From Flammeovirga sp. EKP202 (GTDB lineage Bacteria; Bacteroidota; Bacteroidia; Cytophagales; Flammeovirgaceae), in the NCBI RefSeq assembly GCF_014534745.1, contig NZ_JACVVP010000002.1, positions 208,283-272,282 of the forward strand: a DNA stretch of 64,000 nt. The letters are read 5' to 3'. Below the pieces are notes generated by a model. That model saw only the letters and a list, made by a program, of their open reading frames with translations, did no database searches and was not told the DNA's origin. Positions 34,817 through 43,081 of the stretch are shown here, in pieces. Positions within the stretch are counted from its first letter, which is position 1. Each line of letters begins with the position of its first letter. The translations under genes and the position numbers were made by a program.

Positions 34817-37012
34817 CTAATCAACCCAATGCAAAACGTTTCGAATTACACTCCAATGCTTTTCTGTACTGGTAGGATCTTCTCCTAAAATCCAATAATC
34901 ATAAAAACGTTGAATTGTACCATCTTTACGGTTAACTTCAATCCAATCCGAGACAAAATTGGCCATATTTTCATCATTATTCCCTACAGGATAAGCCAGT
35001 GGTAATGTGATACTGTACGGTAATGGATTGGCTATTTGGAACTCAGGATGTAATAATGTCAACGCTGCGCCTCTTTCAGCACTTGTCAACAAACCACTAA
35101 GCGGAACACTGTCTGGCTGATTGTCAAAAAACTCATCAACAGTGTCTAATCGAACTGCTTTGGCATTAGGGAAATATTTTAAAAACTTCTCTGCAACATC
35201 ACTTCTCTCAAAATATCCAATATTAAAAGAGTCCAAAGCGGCTGTTTTATCAAATGTCTTGAATTGATCTGCCTGATCTCCTACCACCAAGGCCATCGTA
35301 ACATCAATGTAAGGTTTTGAAAAAGCCAATTCTGCCGAATATTGACTGGACATAAATATATCCGACATCACAATATCAAAGTTGTCATTTTTCAATTCCT
35401 CAGGCATGTTCCCTACTGTAATAGGTACAAATTCGATTTCAGCATCCAATACAGAGCCTAACTCGTGTGCCATATCAATACCAAAACCTACCAACTCTCC
35501 TTTGGCATTGAAATAACTAAATGGTATTTCGTCTTCATAAAAACCAACCCTTAAGATTCCTCGTTTTTTGATTCGATCTAAAATCCCTTCGCCTTCTTCC
35601 AATGGGACAGGGTTAGGAGAAGCCTCTGGCAATACTTTAAAAGGAACTAATTGATGTACTAATTGCATATTAGCAATCACTTTATCATTCTGATAAACAT
35701 CTTTTAGAGAGTAAGCTAGAAAATATCGAAGTGGGATTAATGTTCCTATAAACAACCCCACGGATACAGTGATCAGCATGGAGATTTTACGTTTCTTTAT
35801 TTTGAAAAAGCCATGAGAAGTACCTAGCGTTAGTATTGTAAGTGTTATCAAATGCATTGCTCCTAAAACTACCCTTACTCTATCCGTAAATACGGTTGAA
35901 ACTACAAAAAGCTGAAACATATCTTTTGGTATTTTCAAAATATCAAGCATAAATGGAATACCTGTTACAGGTGCCACAAAACTACTCAACAAAGTAGCAC
36001 CAACGAACATCGGGTAATCTTTCAACGTGATTTCATTGCCTACAAACCAGGCAGCAAATGGAACAAATACAAATATGACCAGCGTCCCAAGGTTGGGAAA
36101 AGGATAAGCGAGTGGCATCAGAATATCAGTTCCTGCATTATTTTCGTCATTTCCTAAATCATATTCTCTGTATAATTCTTTTAAATCTTCAATGAGTTGT
36201 GGAAGTACTACGATAATTTTGCCTGTTGCGAAGATCGTGATCAACGTCGCTTTAGTGTATTTAAAAATATCTTTGTATTTAAATGGGGTACATGCTGAAA
36301 TTAACATGGGTAACACCCAAAATACCATAATTGACACTGCTACAATATAAGTCAGTAAATACGCCTGCATCTTCCCCAACTCATCTAATGTCATCGTCCC
36401 TGCCGTACTTGCCGCAATAGCAAAAACGCCTGCAGGAGTCAACTTTACTACTAGTTTATTGACTTGGTTTAATGCTTTATTAAAAGCGTCAAGACTGTTG
36501 AGTAAGACATCCTTATCTTTTCCATTAATCTGCATTACGCCAATTCCCACCAAAATAGAAAACAATACAACAGCGGGAACCTTACTTTCTGCTAATGAAA
36601 AAAATGGATTTGAAGGTATATATAATTTCAAGAAATCAATCTCTGGTGGTGGAGTAATAAAGCTCGTACTGAAAAAATTGGCTGATTTCCATTCTGGAAA
36701 GGCAAAAGGAAGAATTAATACAACTCCAATTCCAATAACCAACAAAAGTGCTAAACAACGAATACCATTTATAATCAGTTTACGCCCTTCTTCTAAAGAT
36801 AAGCGTCCAATATTTACAATTAATGAGAATACAATATAGGGCAGTACAGTCATCTGTAACAAACCAATAAAAGCATCGCCAAAGATTCCAAGATGTTCAC
36901 AGTATTCACCAAAAAATAAACCGACAGCAATACCTATAAATAAACCTATTAGGATTTTTGTTGACAAGGTCATTGGTTTCTTTTCTTTTGAAGTATTGGA
37001 TGTATTAGACAT
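34817..37012 (-). CDS. Cation:dicarboxylate symporter-like domain fused to a periplasmic solute-binding domain
   Basis: A 731-residue fusion. Residues about 15-405 are an SDF (DAACS/GltP-like) transporter with eight membrane segments (for example ILIGLFIGIAVGLFFGEY at the start). A further membrane helix (MLITVSVGLFIGTLIPLRYFLA, about 411-432) follows a Lys/Arg-rich loop and should place the C-terminus in the periplasm. Residues about 478-731 are a SBP_bac_3-type binding domain: ILRVGFYEDEIPFSYFNAKGELVGFGIDM. The transport motifs are altered: the Ser-rich HP1 motif is replaced by FATGKIIVVLP, and the TM7 NMDG by NLGT. Either an unusual transporter or a transporter-derived sensor. Confidence 0.85.
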   Translation of the reverse strand: MSNTSNTSKEKKPMTLSTKILIGLFIGIAVGLFFGEYCEHLGIFGDAFIGLLQMTVLPYIVFSLIVNIGRLSLEEGRKLIINGIRCLALLLVIGIGVVLILPFAFPEWKSANFFSTSFITPPPEIDFLKLYIPSNPFFSLAESKVPAVVLFSILVGIGVMQINGKDKDVLLNSLDAFNKALNQVNKLVVKLTPAGVFAIAASTAGTMTLDELGKMQAYLLTYIVAVSIMVFWVLPMLISACTPFKYKDIFKYTKATLITIFATGKIIVVLPQLIEDLKELYREYDLGNDENNAGTDILMPLAYPFPNLGTLVIFVFVPFAAWFVGNEITLKDYPMFVGATLLSSFVAPVTGIPFMLDILKIPKDMFQLFVVSTVFTDRVRVVLGAMHLITLTILTLGTSHGFFKIKKRKISMLITVSVGLFIGTLIPLRYFLAYSLKDVYQNDKVIANMQLVHQLVPFKVLPEASPNPVPLEEGEGILDRIKKRGILRVGFYEDEIPFSYFNAKGELVGFGIDMAHELGSVLDAEIEFVPITVGNMPEELKNDNFDIVMSDIFMSSQYSAELAFSKPYIDVTMALVVGDQADQFKTFDKTAALDSFNIGYFERSDVAEKFLKYFPNAKAVRLDTVDEFFDNQPDSVPLSGLLTSAERGAALTLLHPEFQIANPLPYSITLPLAYPVGNNDENMANFVSDWIEVNRKDGTIQRFYDYWILGEDPTSTEKHWSVIRNVLHWVD

Positions 37013-37058
37013 ATAGTTTTTATGAAGTAAGTTAAAAGGATTGTTCGGGCTAATATAA

Positions 37059-37100
37059 ATAAAGGCTACTCCTATTCCTAAGAATTAGAGTAGCCTTTGT
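37059..37100 (-). terminator. Hairpin downstream of the second symporter gene
   Basis: AAAGGCTACTC pairs with GAGTAGCCTTT around a 15-nt loop, 34 bases past the stop at 37134. The T tract on the minus strand is weak. Confidence 0.65.
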
Positions 37101-37133
37101 TCATATTCGATATTTTGTAATTAATCTACATGA

Positions 37134-38342
37134 TTAGAATTCTTCTATTTTTTCCATAATGACAGCACACGAAGCATCTCCTGTGATATTCACCGCGGTT
37201 CTGAACATATCGAAAATTCTATCCACACCAAAAATCAACGGTAATGCCTCTACTGGAATTCCTACAGCCATTAATACCGCCACTGACAATAAAGTTGGGC
37301 CAGGTACACCTGCCGTTCCTACTGCACCTAATACTGATGTGATAGCAATTGCAATATAATCCCCAAAACCAAGTTCCATTCCATACATCTGTGCGAAGAA
37401 AATCGCCACCATTGGATTGAATACTGCATTTCCTGCCATATTTACAGTGGCTCCAAGTGGTAATACAAATGAAGATACTGAGCGCTTCACTTTCATGTTA
37501 TCACAAGCTTCGTAGTTTAGCGGAAGTGTAGCAAGTGATGATGCTGAAGAGATGGCAAAAATTTGAGGAGTAATCATCTCTTTGATAAACTTTCTTCCTG
37601 ACACATTACTCAATAAATGAACTAACCCACCAAAAACAGGGAAGGTTACAATCAGAAGTGCTACCATATATAAAATAAAGAGGTTTCCGATATTGAATAA
37701 AACATCATAACCGAAGGTACCCACTGCATCAGCCATTAAGCTCAATACACCAAATGGTGCTAACCACATTACTTTGATGATCATCCATGTTAAAACATCA
37801 TTGACACCTTCAATAAACTGGCTTACTATATTTCTTTTTTCTTCTGAAAGTTTGCCTATTCCTACTCCAAAAAACAAGGAGAATAATATGATCTGCAATA
37901 CGCTTCCTTCCATTAAGGATTTAAAAGGGTTCGAAGGAATTGCACCTAATACTGTATCCCAAAAGCCTGCTACTTCTCCTTTTTCGGCAAGGCTTGCATC
38001 CATCATTCCATCTGCCAAAATAGACAAATCGAGTCCTTTTCCGGGTTCAAATAATACGGGCAAGAGAATACCAAAAAACACGGCAATGAAAGAGGTAACA
38101 CCAAAATACGTAAAAGTTAATGTACCAATTGCTCCAGCATTTTTTGATTTTCCTAATGCTTGAGCACCCATTATGATTGAAAAGAAAACTAAAGGAACTA
38201 CAAGCATTGACAATAGCTTGATGAATATTTTTCCGACAGGAGCAATAATCGATACTTCAGGCCCAAAGATAACGCCTAAAAGTACCCCTAGAATCATGGC
38301 AATAAGAATAGCAATACCAAGATCTATTTTAAAAAACTTCAT
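37134..38342 (-). CDS. Dicarboxylate/amino acid:cation symporter (DAACS family)
   Basis: A 402-residue transporter with eight membrane helices and two re-entrant hairpins. The classical motifs are intact: AISSASSLATLPLNYEACD (Ser-rich HP1), ATVNMAGNAVFNPMVAIFFAQ (TM7 NM-x-G), and GTAGVPGPTLL (HP2). Members take up glutamate, aspartate or C4-dicarboxylates with Na+ or H+. The closest substrate cannot be called. It lies upstream of the fused symporter on the same strand. The contrast between intact motifs here and altered ones there is notable. Confidence 0.93.
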   Translation of the reverse strand: MKFFKIDLGIAILIAMILGVLLGVIFGPEVSIIAPVGKIFIKLLSMLVVPLVFFSIIMGAQALGKSKNAGAIGTLTFTYFGVTSFIAVFFGILLPVLFEPGKGLDLSILADGMMDASLAEKGEVAGFWDTVLGAIPSNPFKSLMEGSVLQIILFSLFFGVGIGKLSEEKRNIVSQFIEGVNDVLTWMIIKVMWLAPFGVLSLMADAVGTFGYDVLFNIGNLFILYMVALLIVTFPVFGGLVHLLSNVSGRKFIKEMITPQIFAISSASSLATLPLNYEACDNMKVKRSVSSFVLPLGATVNMAGNAVFNPMVAIFFAQMYGMELGFGDYIAIAITSVLGAVGTAGVPGPTLLSVAVLMAVGIPVEALPLIFGVDRIFDMFRTAVNITGDASCAVIMEKIEEF

Positions 38343-38440
38343 GTTAATCGATTAGTATGATTTAAATAATTGTGTTCCCGAAAGTTAATAGATTGTATTT
38401 AAACTTACTTTATTGTGAGTGTTATTGCATTTAAATGTAT

Positions 38441-38473
38441 AAAAAAAACCCTATCACGTTACCGTCATAGGGT
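38441..38473 (-). terminator. Terminator of the lipoprotein gene at 38509
   Basis: ACCCTAT pairs with ATAGGGT. On the minus strand the stem is followed by eight T. Confidence 0.8.
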
Positions 38474-38508
38474 CTAAATTTCAATAGGTCTTTCCTTACA
38501 TTCGTAAA

Positions 38509-38943
38509 CTAGTTAGCGTCTTTATTGAACACATAAGTATACGTAATGTCATTTTCTCTAGTTCTTGTAGCTGAACTTGTTGTAGTTTCAGTGTAAACTA
38601 AAGTAACAACATCACCTCCTGTAGAAATGTTAGATACAGATGATTCAGCATCCCAATCTAATGCCAACATTTCAGTGAAAGACATAGATGTCTTAAAACC
38701 TTCTGGCATTGGCCAAGCTGAATCATAACCTGAGAATGTAACAGTTGTTGTTGTTACATTAACAGCTAATTTAAAATCTGTATTTACCTCCGCTGGGTTA
38801 GTTGCACTTACATCCGCAGTGTAATTAAACTCTACGTCTGGAATTACATCACCACCATCATCAGAAGAACTACAAGATGATACAAATGTCATTAAGCCGA
38901 TTAGCGAAAGAAAAAGAATTGCATTTTTCCAAATGTTTTTCAT
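38509..38943 (-). CDS. Hypothetical lipoprotein
   Basis: 144 residues with a lipoprotein signal (FVSSC lipobox, Cys near 24), then a Ser/Asp-rich linker (SSSDDGGD). The remainder is one Thr/Val-rich beta domain (LAVNVTTTTVTFSGY, VVTLVYTETTTSS). Typical surface lipoprotein of Bacteroidota, no known family. Transcribed alone with its own terminator. Confidence 0.75.
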   Translation of the reverse strand: MKNIWKNAILFLSLIGLMTFVSSCSSSDDGGDVIPDVEFNYTADVSATNPAEVNTDFKLAVNVTTTTVTFSGYDSAWPMPEGFKTSMSFTEMLALDWDAESSVSNISTGGDVVTLVYTETTTSSATRTRENDITYTYVFNKDAN

Positions 38944-39026
38944 TACAATAGATTTTTAAGTTTTAGAATGTAATAGAGACAATTGAAATAAGGAGACCGA
39001 CATAGCAAATATAACATAATATATTA

Positions 39027-39638
39027 TTATTTATAATTTTCCATGAAAATTCTTTCATCACAAAATTCGTATTCATAAGGCTGATTACTACAAATTAAAG
39101 TGATTTTTCCTTTGCTACAAATGGGTAACCAATGCTGATACCATTCTATATTTTTATGATCCAAATTACTTGTAGGTTCATCTAGTAAAAGCATTGATGC
39201 CTCGGAAAAAAAGGCCAAAGCAAGCTTCAACTTTTGCTTCATTCCCGAAGAAAAAGCTTGCACTTGTTTTTTATTTGCCGCCTTAAAATCCAATATCTCA
39301 ATGATTTCCTCGTTTGATTTCACCATTGGTTTCAATTGTCTATGAAAATTTAAATGCTCTTCTAAAGTATACTCCTCGACCAGTTCTGTATAAGGCCCCG
39401 CCAAAACAATTTCTTTCCAGATTTCATCTACAGGTATTTCTTTGTTGTTTTTTTTATAAATCACTTTTCCCTTAGAAGGATCATTAATACCAGATATCAC
39501 TTTTAATAAAGTAGATTTACCACTACCGTTACCTCCAACGATTGCATAAGCTTGATCACTTTTCAATGTGTAATCAATGCCTTTGAAAATCCATTCTCTA
39601 CTAAACTTCTTGCCTAATTGTTCTACTATTATTTTCAT
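39027..39638 (-). CDS. Orphan ABC transporter ATP-binding protein
   Basis: The ATG at 39638 (MKIIVEQLGKKFSRE) gives 203 residues; the frame extends to 39662 with no gain. It has the Walker A GGNGSGKST, signature FSSGMKQKLKLALAF, Walker B MLLLDEPTSNLD and an H-loop region replaced by CSNQPYEYEF, without the usual His. The short length and the CcmA-like layout suit the ATPase of an exporter, but no membrane partner adjoins it: the neighbours are a lipoprotein and a barrel protein. The permease must be encoded elsewhere. Confidence 0.85.
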   Translation of the reverse strand: MKIIVEQLGKKFSREWIFKGIDYTLKSDQAYAIVGGNGSGKSTLLKVISGINDPSKGKVIYKKNNKEIPVDEIWKEIVLAGPYTELVEEYTLEEHLNFHRQLKPMVKSNEEIIEILDFKAANKKQVQAFSSGMKQKLKLALAFFSEASMLLLDEPTSNLDHKNIEWYQHWLPICSKGKITLICSNQPYEYEFCDERIFMENYK

Positions 39639-39726
39639 TCTTTGATATAAGTGTTTGAGCAAATATACATCACATTCTATTTTTTAGAAGTATCTACTCT
39701 TAAAATCACTCAGGAACGTCAATCTG

Positions 39727-40785
39727 TTAAAACATCACTCCTCCTCCAAAGCGAACAATACCACCTCCTTCAACTCTGGTATTAATATACACTCTATTGT
39801 CTTTGTAAAAGTCATAGTTTAAGCTAAAACCTGCCATTAATCGCAGGTTTTGTACCGAATACTCTTCATTAGAGGTGAAATACATAGAAAGCCCAGCTTC
39901 CACTTTAGGATAAACCTTAGTGGCTAATAATTTATAGTCTACTAAAAAAGGAACATTAAAATGGTATCTCTTCTCATCATTTAAATAATACTCTGCAACC
40001 AACATTTCAAAGTGTATAGAAAAGCGTTCGTATATACCTGACATGTTTCGAATGTTTATAGCGACACCAGCGTATTGACTCAAACTATTATGATAGAAAT
40101 AGCCTAGATTCTCATTCAAGTATAATGTTTTACTAAAACTACCTACTGTTAATCCAATGTCAACCTTAAATGGCACTTTCTCTTTCACATAAATTACACA
40201 CTCCTGATCAAAACAAACTTTATCATGGTATGTCTTTGCGGTCTTAATTAATGATTTGTGTGTCAAGGATGTATTATTTACAGCCGTATTCATTTTTGCA
40301 TCTGCAAAAAAGTAATTCATAACACCAACATATTCTTTCAACTCTTTATTATACCTGACGTTACCTTCATATACTTCCTTCTCCGTATTTTTTAATTCTA
40401 GAAACTGATCATCCTTTTGAATGTAATACCGGTCTTTTCTATCATCTGTATAAAAGAAAATATCTACAGCTCCATCAATAAGGTACTCCAGAAAAACCAT
40501 TTTGACTTTCTTCCCTAACTGAATTGATTTTGAGATGTAATATTTACCATCGACAAACCGGTAACCTTCGATTTCTTCCGGTAGGTATTTCTTACCCACT
40601 AACTGTTCTTCATTTTCTTTAAAAAGACAAAAAGCACTATTTGAACGTGGGGCACGATAGTCTATTTGCCCGTATACCTTATCTCCGTTTTTTTTAATAA
40701 TATAACCCGCTCTCCAATCATTTTGGGCATAAATAGATAAGCTTAAAAACAATAGTAGAAAACTAAAAGTAACCTTCTTTTTCAT
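39727..40785 (-). CDS. Secreted protein with probable C-terminal outer-membrane barrel
   Basis: 352 residues, signal peptide to about residue 20 (LSIYAQ). The N-terminal half (KKNGDKVYGQIDYR ... FLEYLIDGAVDIFFYTDDRKDRYYIQKDDQF) is a soluble beta-rich region common in Bacteroidota hypothetical proteins. The C-terminal ~170 residues alternate hydrophobic strands (VDIGLTVGSFS, FSIHFEMLVAEYYL, FSLNYDFY, GIVRFGGGVMF), ending in Phe. Function unknown. Confidence 0.75.
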   Translation of the reverse strand: MKKKVTFSFLLLFLSLSIYAQNDWRAGYIIKKNGDKVYGQIDYRAPRSNSAFCLFKENEEQLVGKKYLPEEIEGYRFVDGKYYISKSIQLGKKVKMVFLEYLIDGAVDIFFYTDDRKDRYYIQKDDQFLELKNTEKEVYEGNVRYNKELKEYVGVMNYFFADAKMNTAVNNTSLTHKSLIKTAKTYHDKVCFDQECVIYVKEKVPFKVDIGLTVGSFSKTLYLNENLGYFYHNSLSQYAGVAINIRNMSGIYERFSIHFEMLVAEYYLNDEKRYHFNVPFLVDYKLLATKVYPKVEAGLSMYFTSNEEYSVQNLRLMAGFSLNYDFYKDNRVYINTRVEGGGIVRFGGGVMF

Positions 40786-41130
40786 CTCATTAGAATAGTT
40801 TATTTCTCAATAGTTGTACTTTTCAATACGCTTCATAAAGGGATTATAAATGGCCCATCAAAGAGCAAATCCCTTTATTTCTAGCTTGCTTAGGTGTCAC
40901 ACTGCTAAGTAGATATAAATGATGAAAACAGAAAATAATGCTATTTGTAAATGAACTGGTTGAAATTTCTCACCTTACTTTCAACCAATAATTTGTCTCA
41001 CTATCCAAAAGAAAAAAACTTAATGAAATAGGTTTATATTTTTTCCTCTACTGAAAAAGACCTCTTTTTATGCCAAATAGTTTTCACCTACTAAGCAAGT
41101 TTACTATTAGATTACCAAAGTACTTAATGT

Positions 41131-41142
41131 CATTACGTAATG
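41131..41142. promoter_or_regulatory. Perfect 12-bp palindrome CATTACGTAATG
   Basis: A perfect palindrome 180 bases before uxaC. Its position upstream of a hexuronate gene suits an operator, but nothing further supports this. Confidence 0.3.
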
Positions 41143-41161
41143 GGTAAATACTAACGTCCTC

Positions 41162-41211
41162 CGTTATTAGAATCGTTCTTTAACCGTTATAAGTACCGTT
41201 TGTGCCCCGTT
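41162..41211. promoter_or_regulatory. Five phased CGTT repeats upstream of uxaC
   Basis: CGTT begins at 41162, 41174, 41185, 41197 and 41208: spacings 12, 11, 12 and 11, roughly one helical turn each. Four copies are CCGTTA or CCGTTT. Such phasing suggests a cooperative protein-binding array controlling uxaC. Confidence 0.4.
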
Positions 41212-41321
41212 AAACCTCCTACTTCAGAGGTAATATAGGTAAATAGCGGCATCTGTTTTCTTCATAATGAAGATGCGGATCACTTCTTCAAACTTGTTTC
41301 AAAACAACTATAACAGTAGGA

Positions 41322-42770
41322 ATGAAAGCCGTAATCGAACAAAAAATAACGAGTAATGACCATCAAGATGTCAAACCTTTTTTAGATGATAGTTTCATTT
41401 TGGAAAATCAAACCGCAAAAAAACTTTACCATGAGTATGCGAAGGCTATGCCTATCATTGATTATCATTGTCACATTTCTCCAAAAGATATCGCTGAGAA
41501 TAGAAGATTTAATAACATCACTGAAATCTGGCTGGAAGGAGATCATTATAAATGGAGAGCAATGAGAACCAACGGTGTTGACGAAGCCTTCTGTACTGGC
41601 AATAAAACTCCTGAGGAAAAATTCAATAAATGGGCTGAAACTGTTCCTTATACTTTAAGGAATCCATTATACCATTGGACACATCTTGAACTGAAACAGC
41701 CTTTTGGTATTGATAAGGTACTTTCACCTACTACTGCATCTGAAATCTACAAGGAGTGTAATACTAAGTTAGCCCAAGAACATTTTACCGTTCAAGGTCT
41801 TATCAAGAAAGCAAACGTTGAAATCATTTGTACTACAGATGACCCTATAGATGACTTACGCTATCACCAACAAATCAAATCTTCTGACTTTGATGTAAAA
41901 GTACTTCCCGCTTGGCGCCCTGATAATGTAATGGCAGTGGAACATCCAAAACCATTCAATGCGTATATTCAGCGGCTTAGTGAAGTGTCAGGAATTGAAA
42001 TCAACTCTTACCAATCTCTTCTTGATGCCTTACAAAAACGTCATAACTTTTTTCATGAAAACGGATGTTGCCTTTCTGATCATGGATTGAACTACATTTC
42101 AGCTTCCGATTATACCAAAGCAGAAATTGAAGAGGTATTTTTCATCATCAGAAATGGAAATACCTTAACACCATCTCAAATTGAACTATTCAAATCTGCA
42201 ATACTCTATGATCTCGCATTAATGGATCATGCCAAAGGTTGGGTACAGCAATTTCACCTTGGAGCATTAAGAAATAATTCTACTCGAATGATGAGAGAAC
42301 TTGGCCCCGACACCGGCTTTGACTCTATAGGCGATTTCTCACAAGCAGAAAGTCTCTCCCGATTCTTAAATAAACTTGATGATACCAATAGCTTAACAAA
42401 GACGATTATCTATAATCTCAACCCTTCAGATAATGAAGTATTTGGAACTATGATCGGTAATTTCCAAGACGGATCTGTAGCCGGTAAGTTACAATATGGA
42501 TCTGGGTGGTGGTTTTTAGATCAAAAAGAAGGGATGGAAAAGCAAATTAATGCCTTATCAAATCTTGGCCTTTTAAGTCGATTTATAGGAATGCTAACAG
42601 ACTCTAGAAGTTTTCTTTCTTACTCAAGACATGAGTATTTCAGACGCATTTTATGCAATCTATTCGGGAAAGACATTGAAGCAGGTCTTCTTCCCAATGA
42701 TCTAGAGCACGTTGGCAAAATCATTCAAGATATATGTTACAACAATGCTAAATCGTATTTCAATTTTTAG
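41322..42770 (+). CDS. uxaC: Glucuronate isomerase
   Basis: UxaC isomerises glucuronate to fructuronate (and galacturonate to tagaturonate) in the first step of hexuronate catabolism. The 482 residues match the family. Motifs: DYHCHISPKDIAEN near residue 47 (metal-binding HxH), ICTTDDPIDDLRYH, GWVQQFHLGALRNNSTRM and GSGWWFLDQKEGM. It is followed, after a repeat copy, by a hexuronate-type MFS transporter on the same strand, a consistent uptake and first-step pair. The rest of the Ashwell pathway is not in the window. Confidence 0.95.
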   Translation: MKAVIEQKITSNDHQDVKPFLDDSFILENQTAKKLYHEYAKAMPIIDYHCHISPKDIAENRRFNNITEIWLEGDHYKWRAMRTNGVDEAFCTGNKTPEEKFNKWAETVPYTLRNPLYHWTHLELKQPFGIDKVLSPTTASEIYKECNTKLAQEHFTVQGLIKKANVEIICTTDDPIDDLRYHQQIKSSDFDVKVLPAWRPDNVMAVEHPKPFNAYIQRLSEVSGIEINSYQSLLDALQKRHNFFHENGCCLSDHGLNYISASDYTKAEIEEVFFIIRNGNTLTPSQIELFKSAILYDLALMDHAKGWVQQFHLGALRNNSTRMMRELGPDTGFDSIGDFSQAESLSRFLNKLDDTNSLTKTIIYNLNPSDNEVFGTMIGNFQDGSVAGKLQYGSGWWFLDQKEGMEKQINALSNLGLLSRFIGMLTDSRSFLSYSRHEYFRRILCNLFGKDIEAGLLPNDLEHVGKIIQDICYNNAKSYFNF

Positions 42771-42810
42771 TGATTCAAAATAGTCGTTTGATATGATCAT
42801 CGATTCACCA

Positions 42811-43032
42811 CATTGTAAACTAAGTCTTCGTCAATTAACACAACTCCTTTTATGAAGGATTAATGGTAGTGTATTATGGTTCGCGAGGACGTTGCAATGC
42901 AACGTCCCTACAGAACTGCATTTTAGAAGGTTATTATAAAACCTTTGTCTTTTAACATGTAATCAGACAATCATTTAGTAGTAACTTCCTCGGCATTGAA
43001 GGAAAAAGCCTGCAGTAATTTAGTTTACAATG
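42811..43032 (-). repeat. TIR-bounded interspersed repeat, complete copy C (222 bp)
   Basis: Ends are inverted copies: CATTGTAAACTAAGT at 42811-42825 and ATTTAGTTTACAATG at 43018-43032 (14 of 15 paired). Inside, read on the minus strand, it matches copies A, B and D in order: CTTCAATGCCGAGG, AAATGATTGTCTGATTACAT, AAAAGACAAAGGTTTTATAA, GTAGGGACGTTGCATTGCAA, CGTCCTCGCGAACCATAATA. No protein is encoded, so it is a MITE-like element or large REP. No clear target-site duplication is seen. Confidence 0.75.
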
Positions 43033-43081
43033 CACTTACTACTATCTCTTTTTTAAAAACTAATTAAACAACACAATAATT

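Larger units (their letters stand above)
40786..41321. other. Intergenic region upstream of uxaC
   Basis: 536 bases between divergent genes. The first ~330 bases are AT-rich and featureless. Then follow a 12-bp palindrome (41131-41142) and a run of five CGTT repeats (41162-41211), described separately. No RNA or reading frame seen. Confidence 0.55.

Noticed and set aside
39027..39638. Complete ABC transporter
   Set aside because: No permease or binding protein gene adjoins the ATPase.
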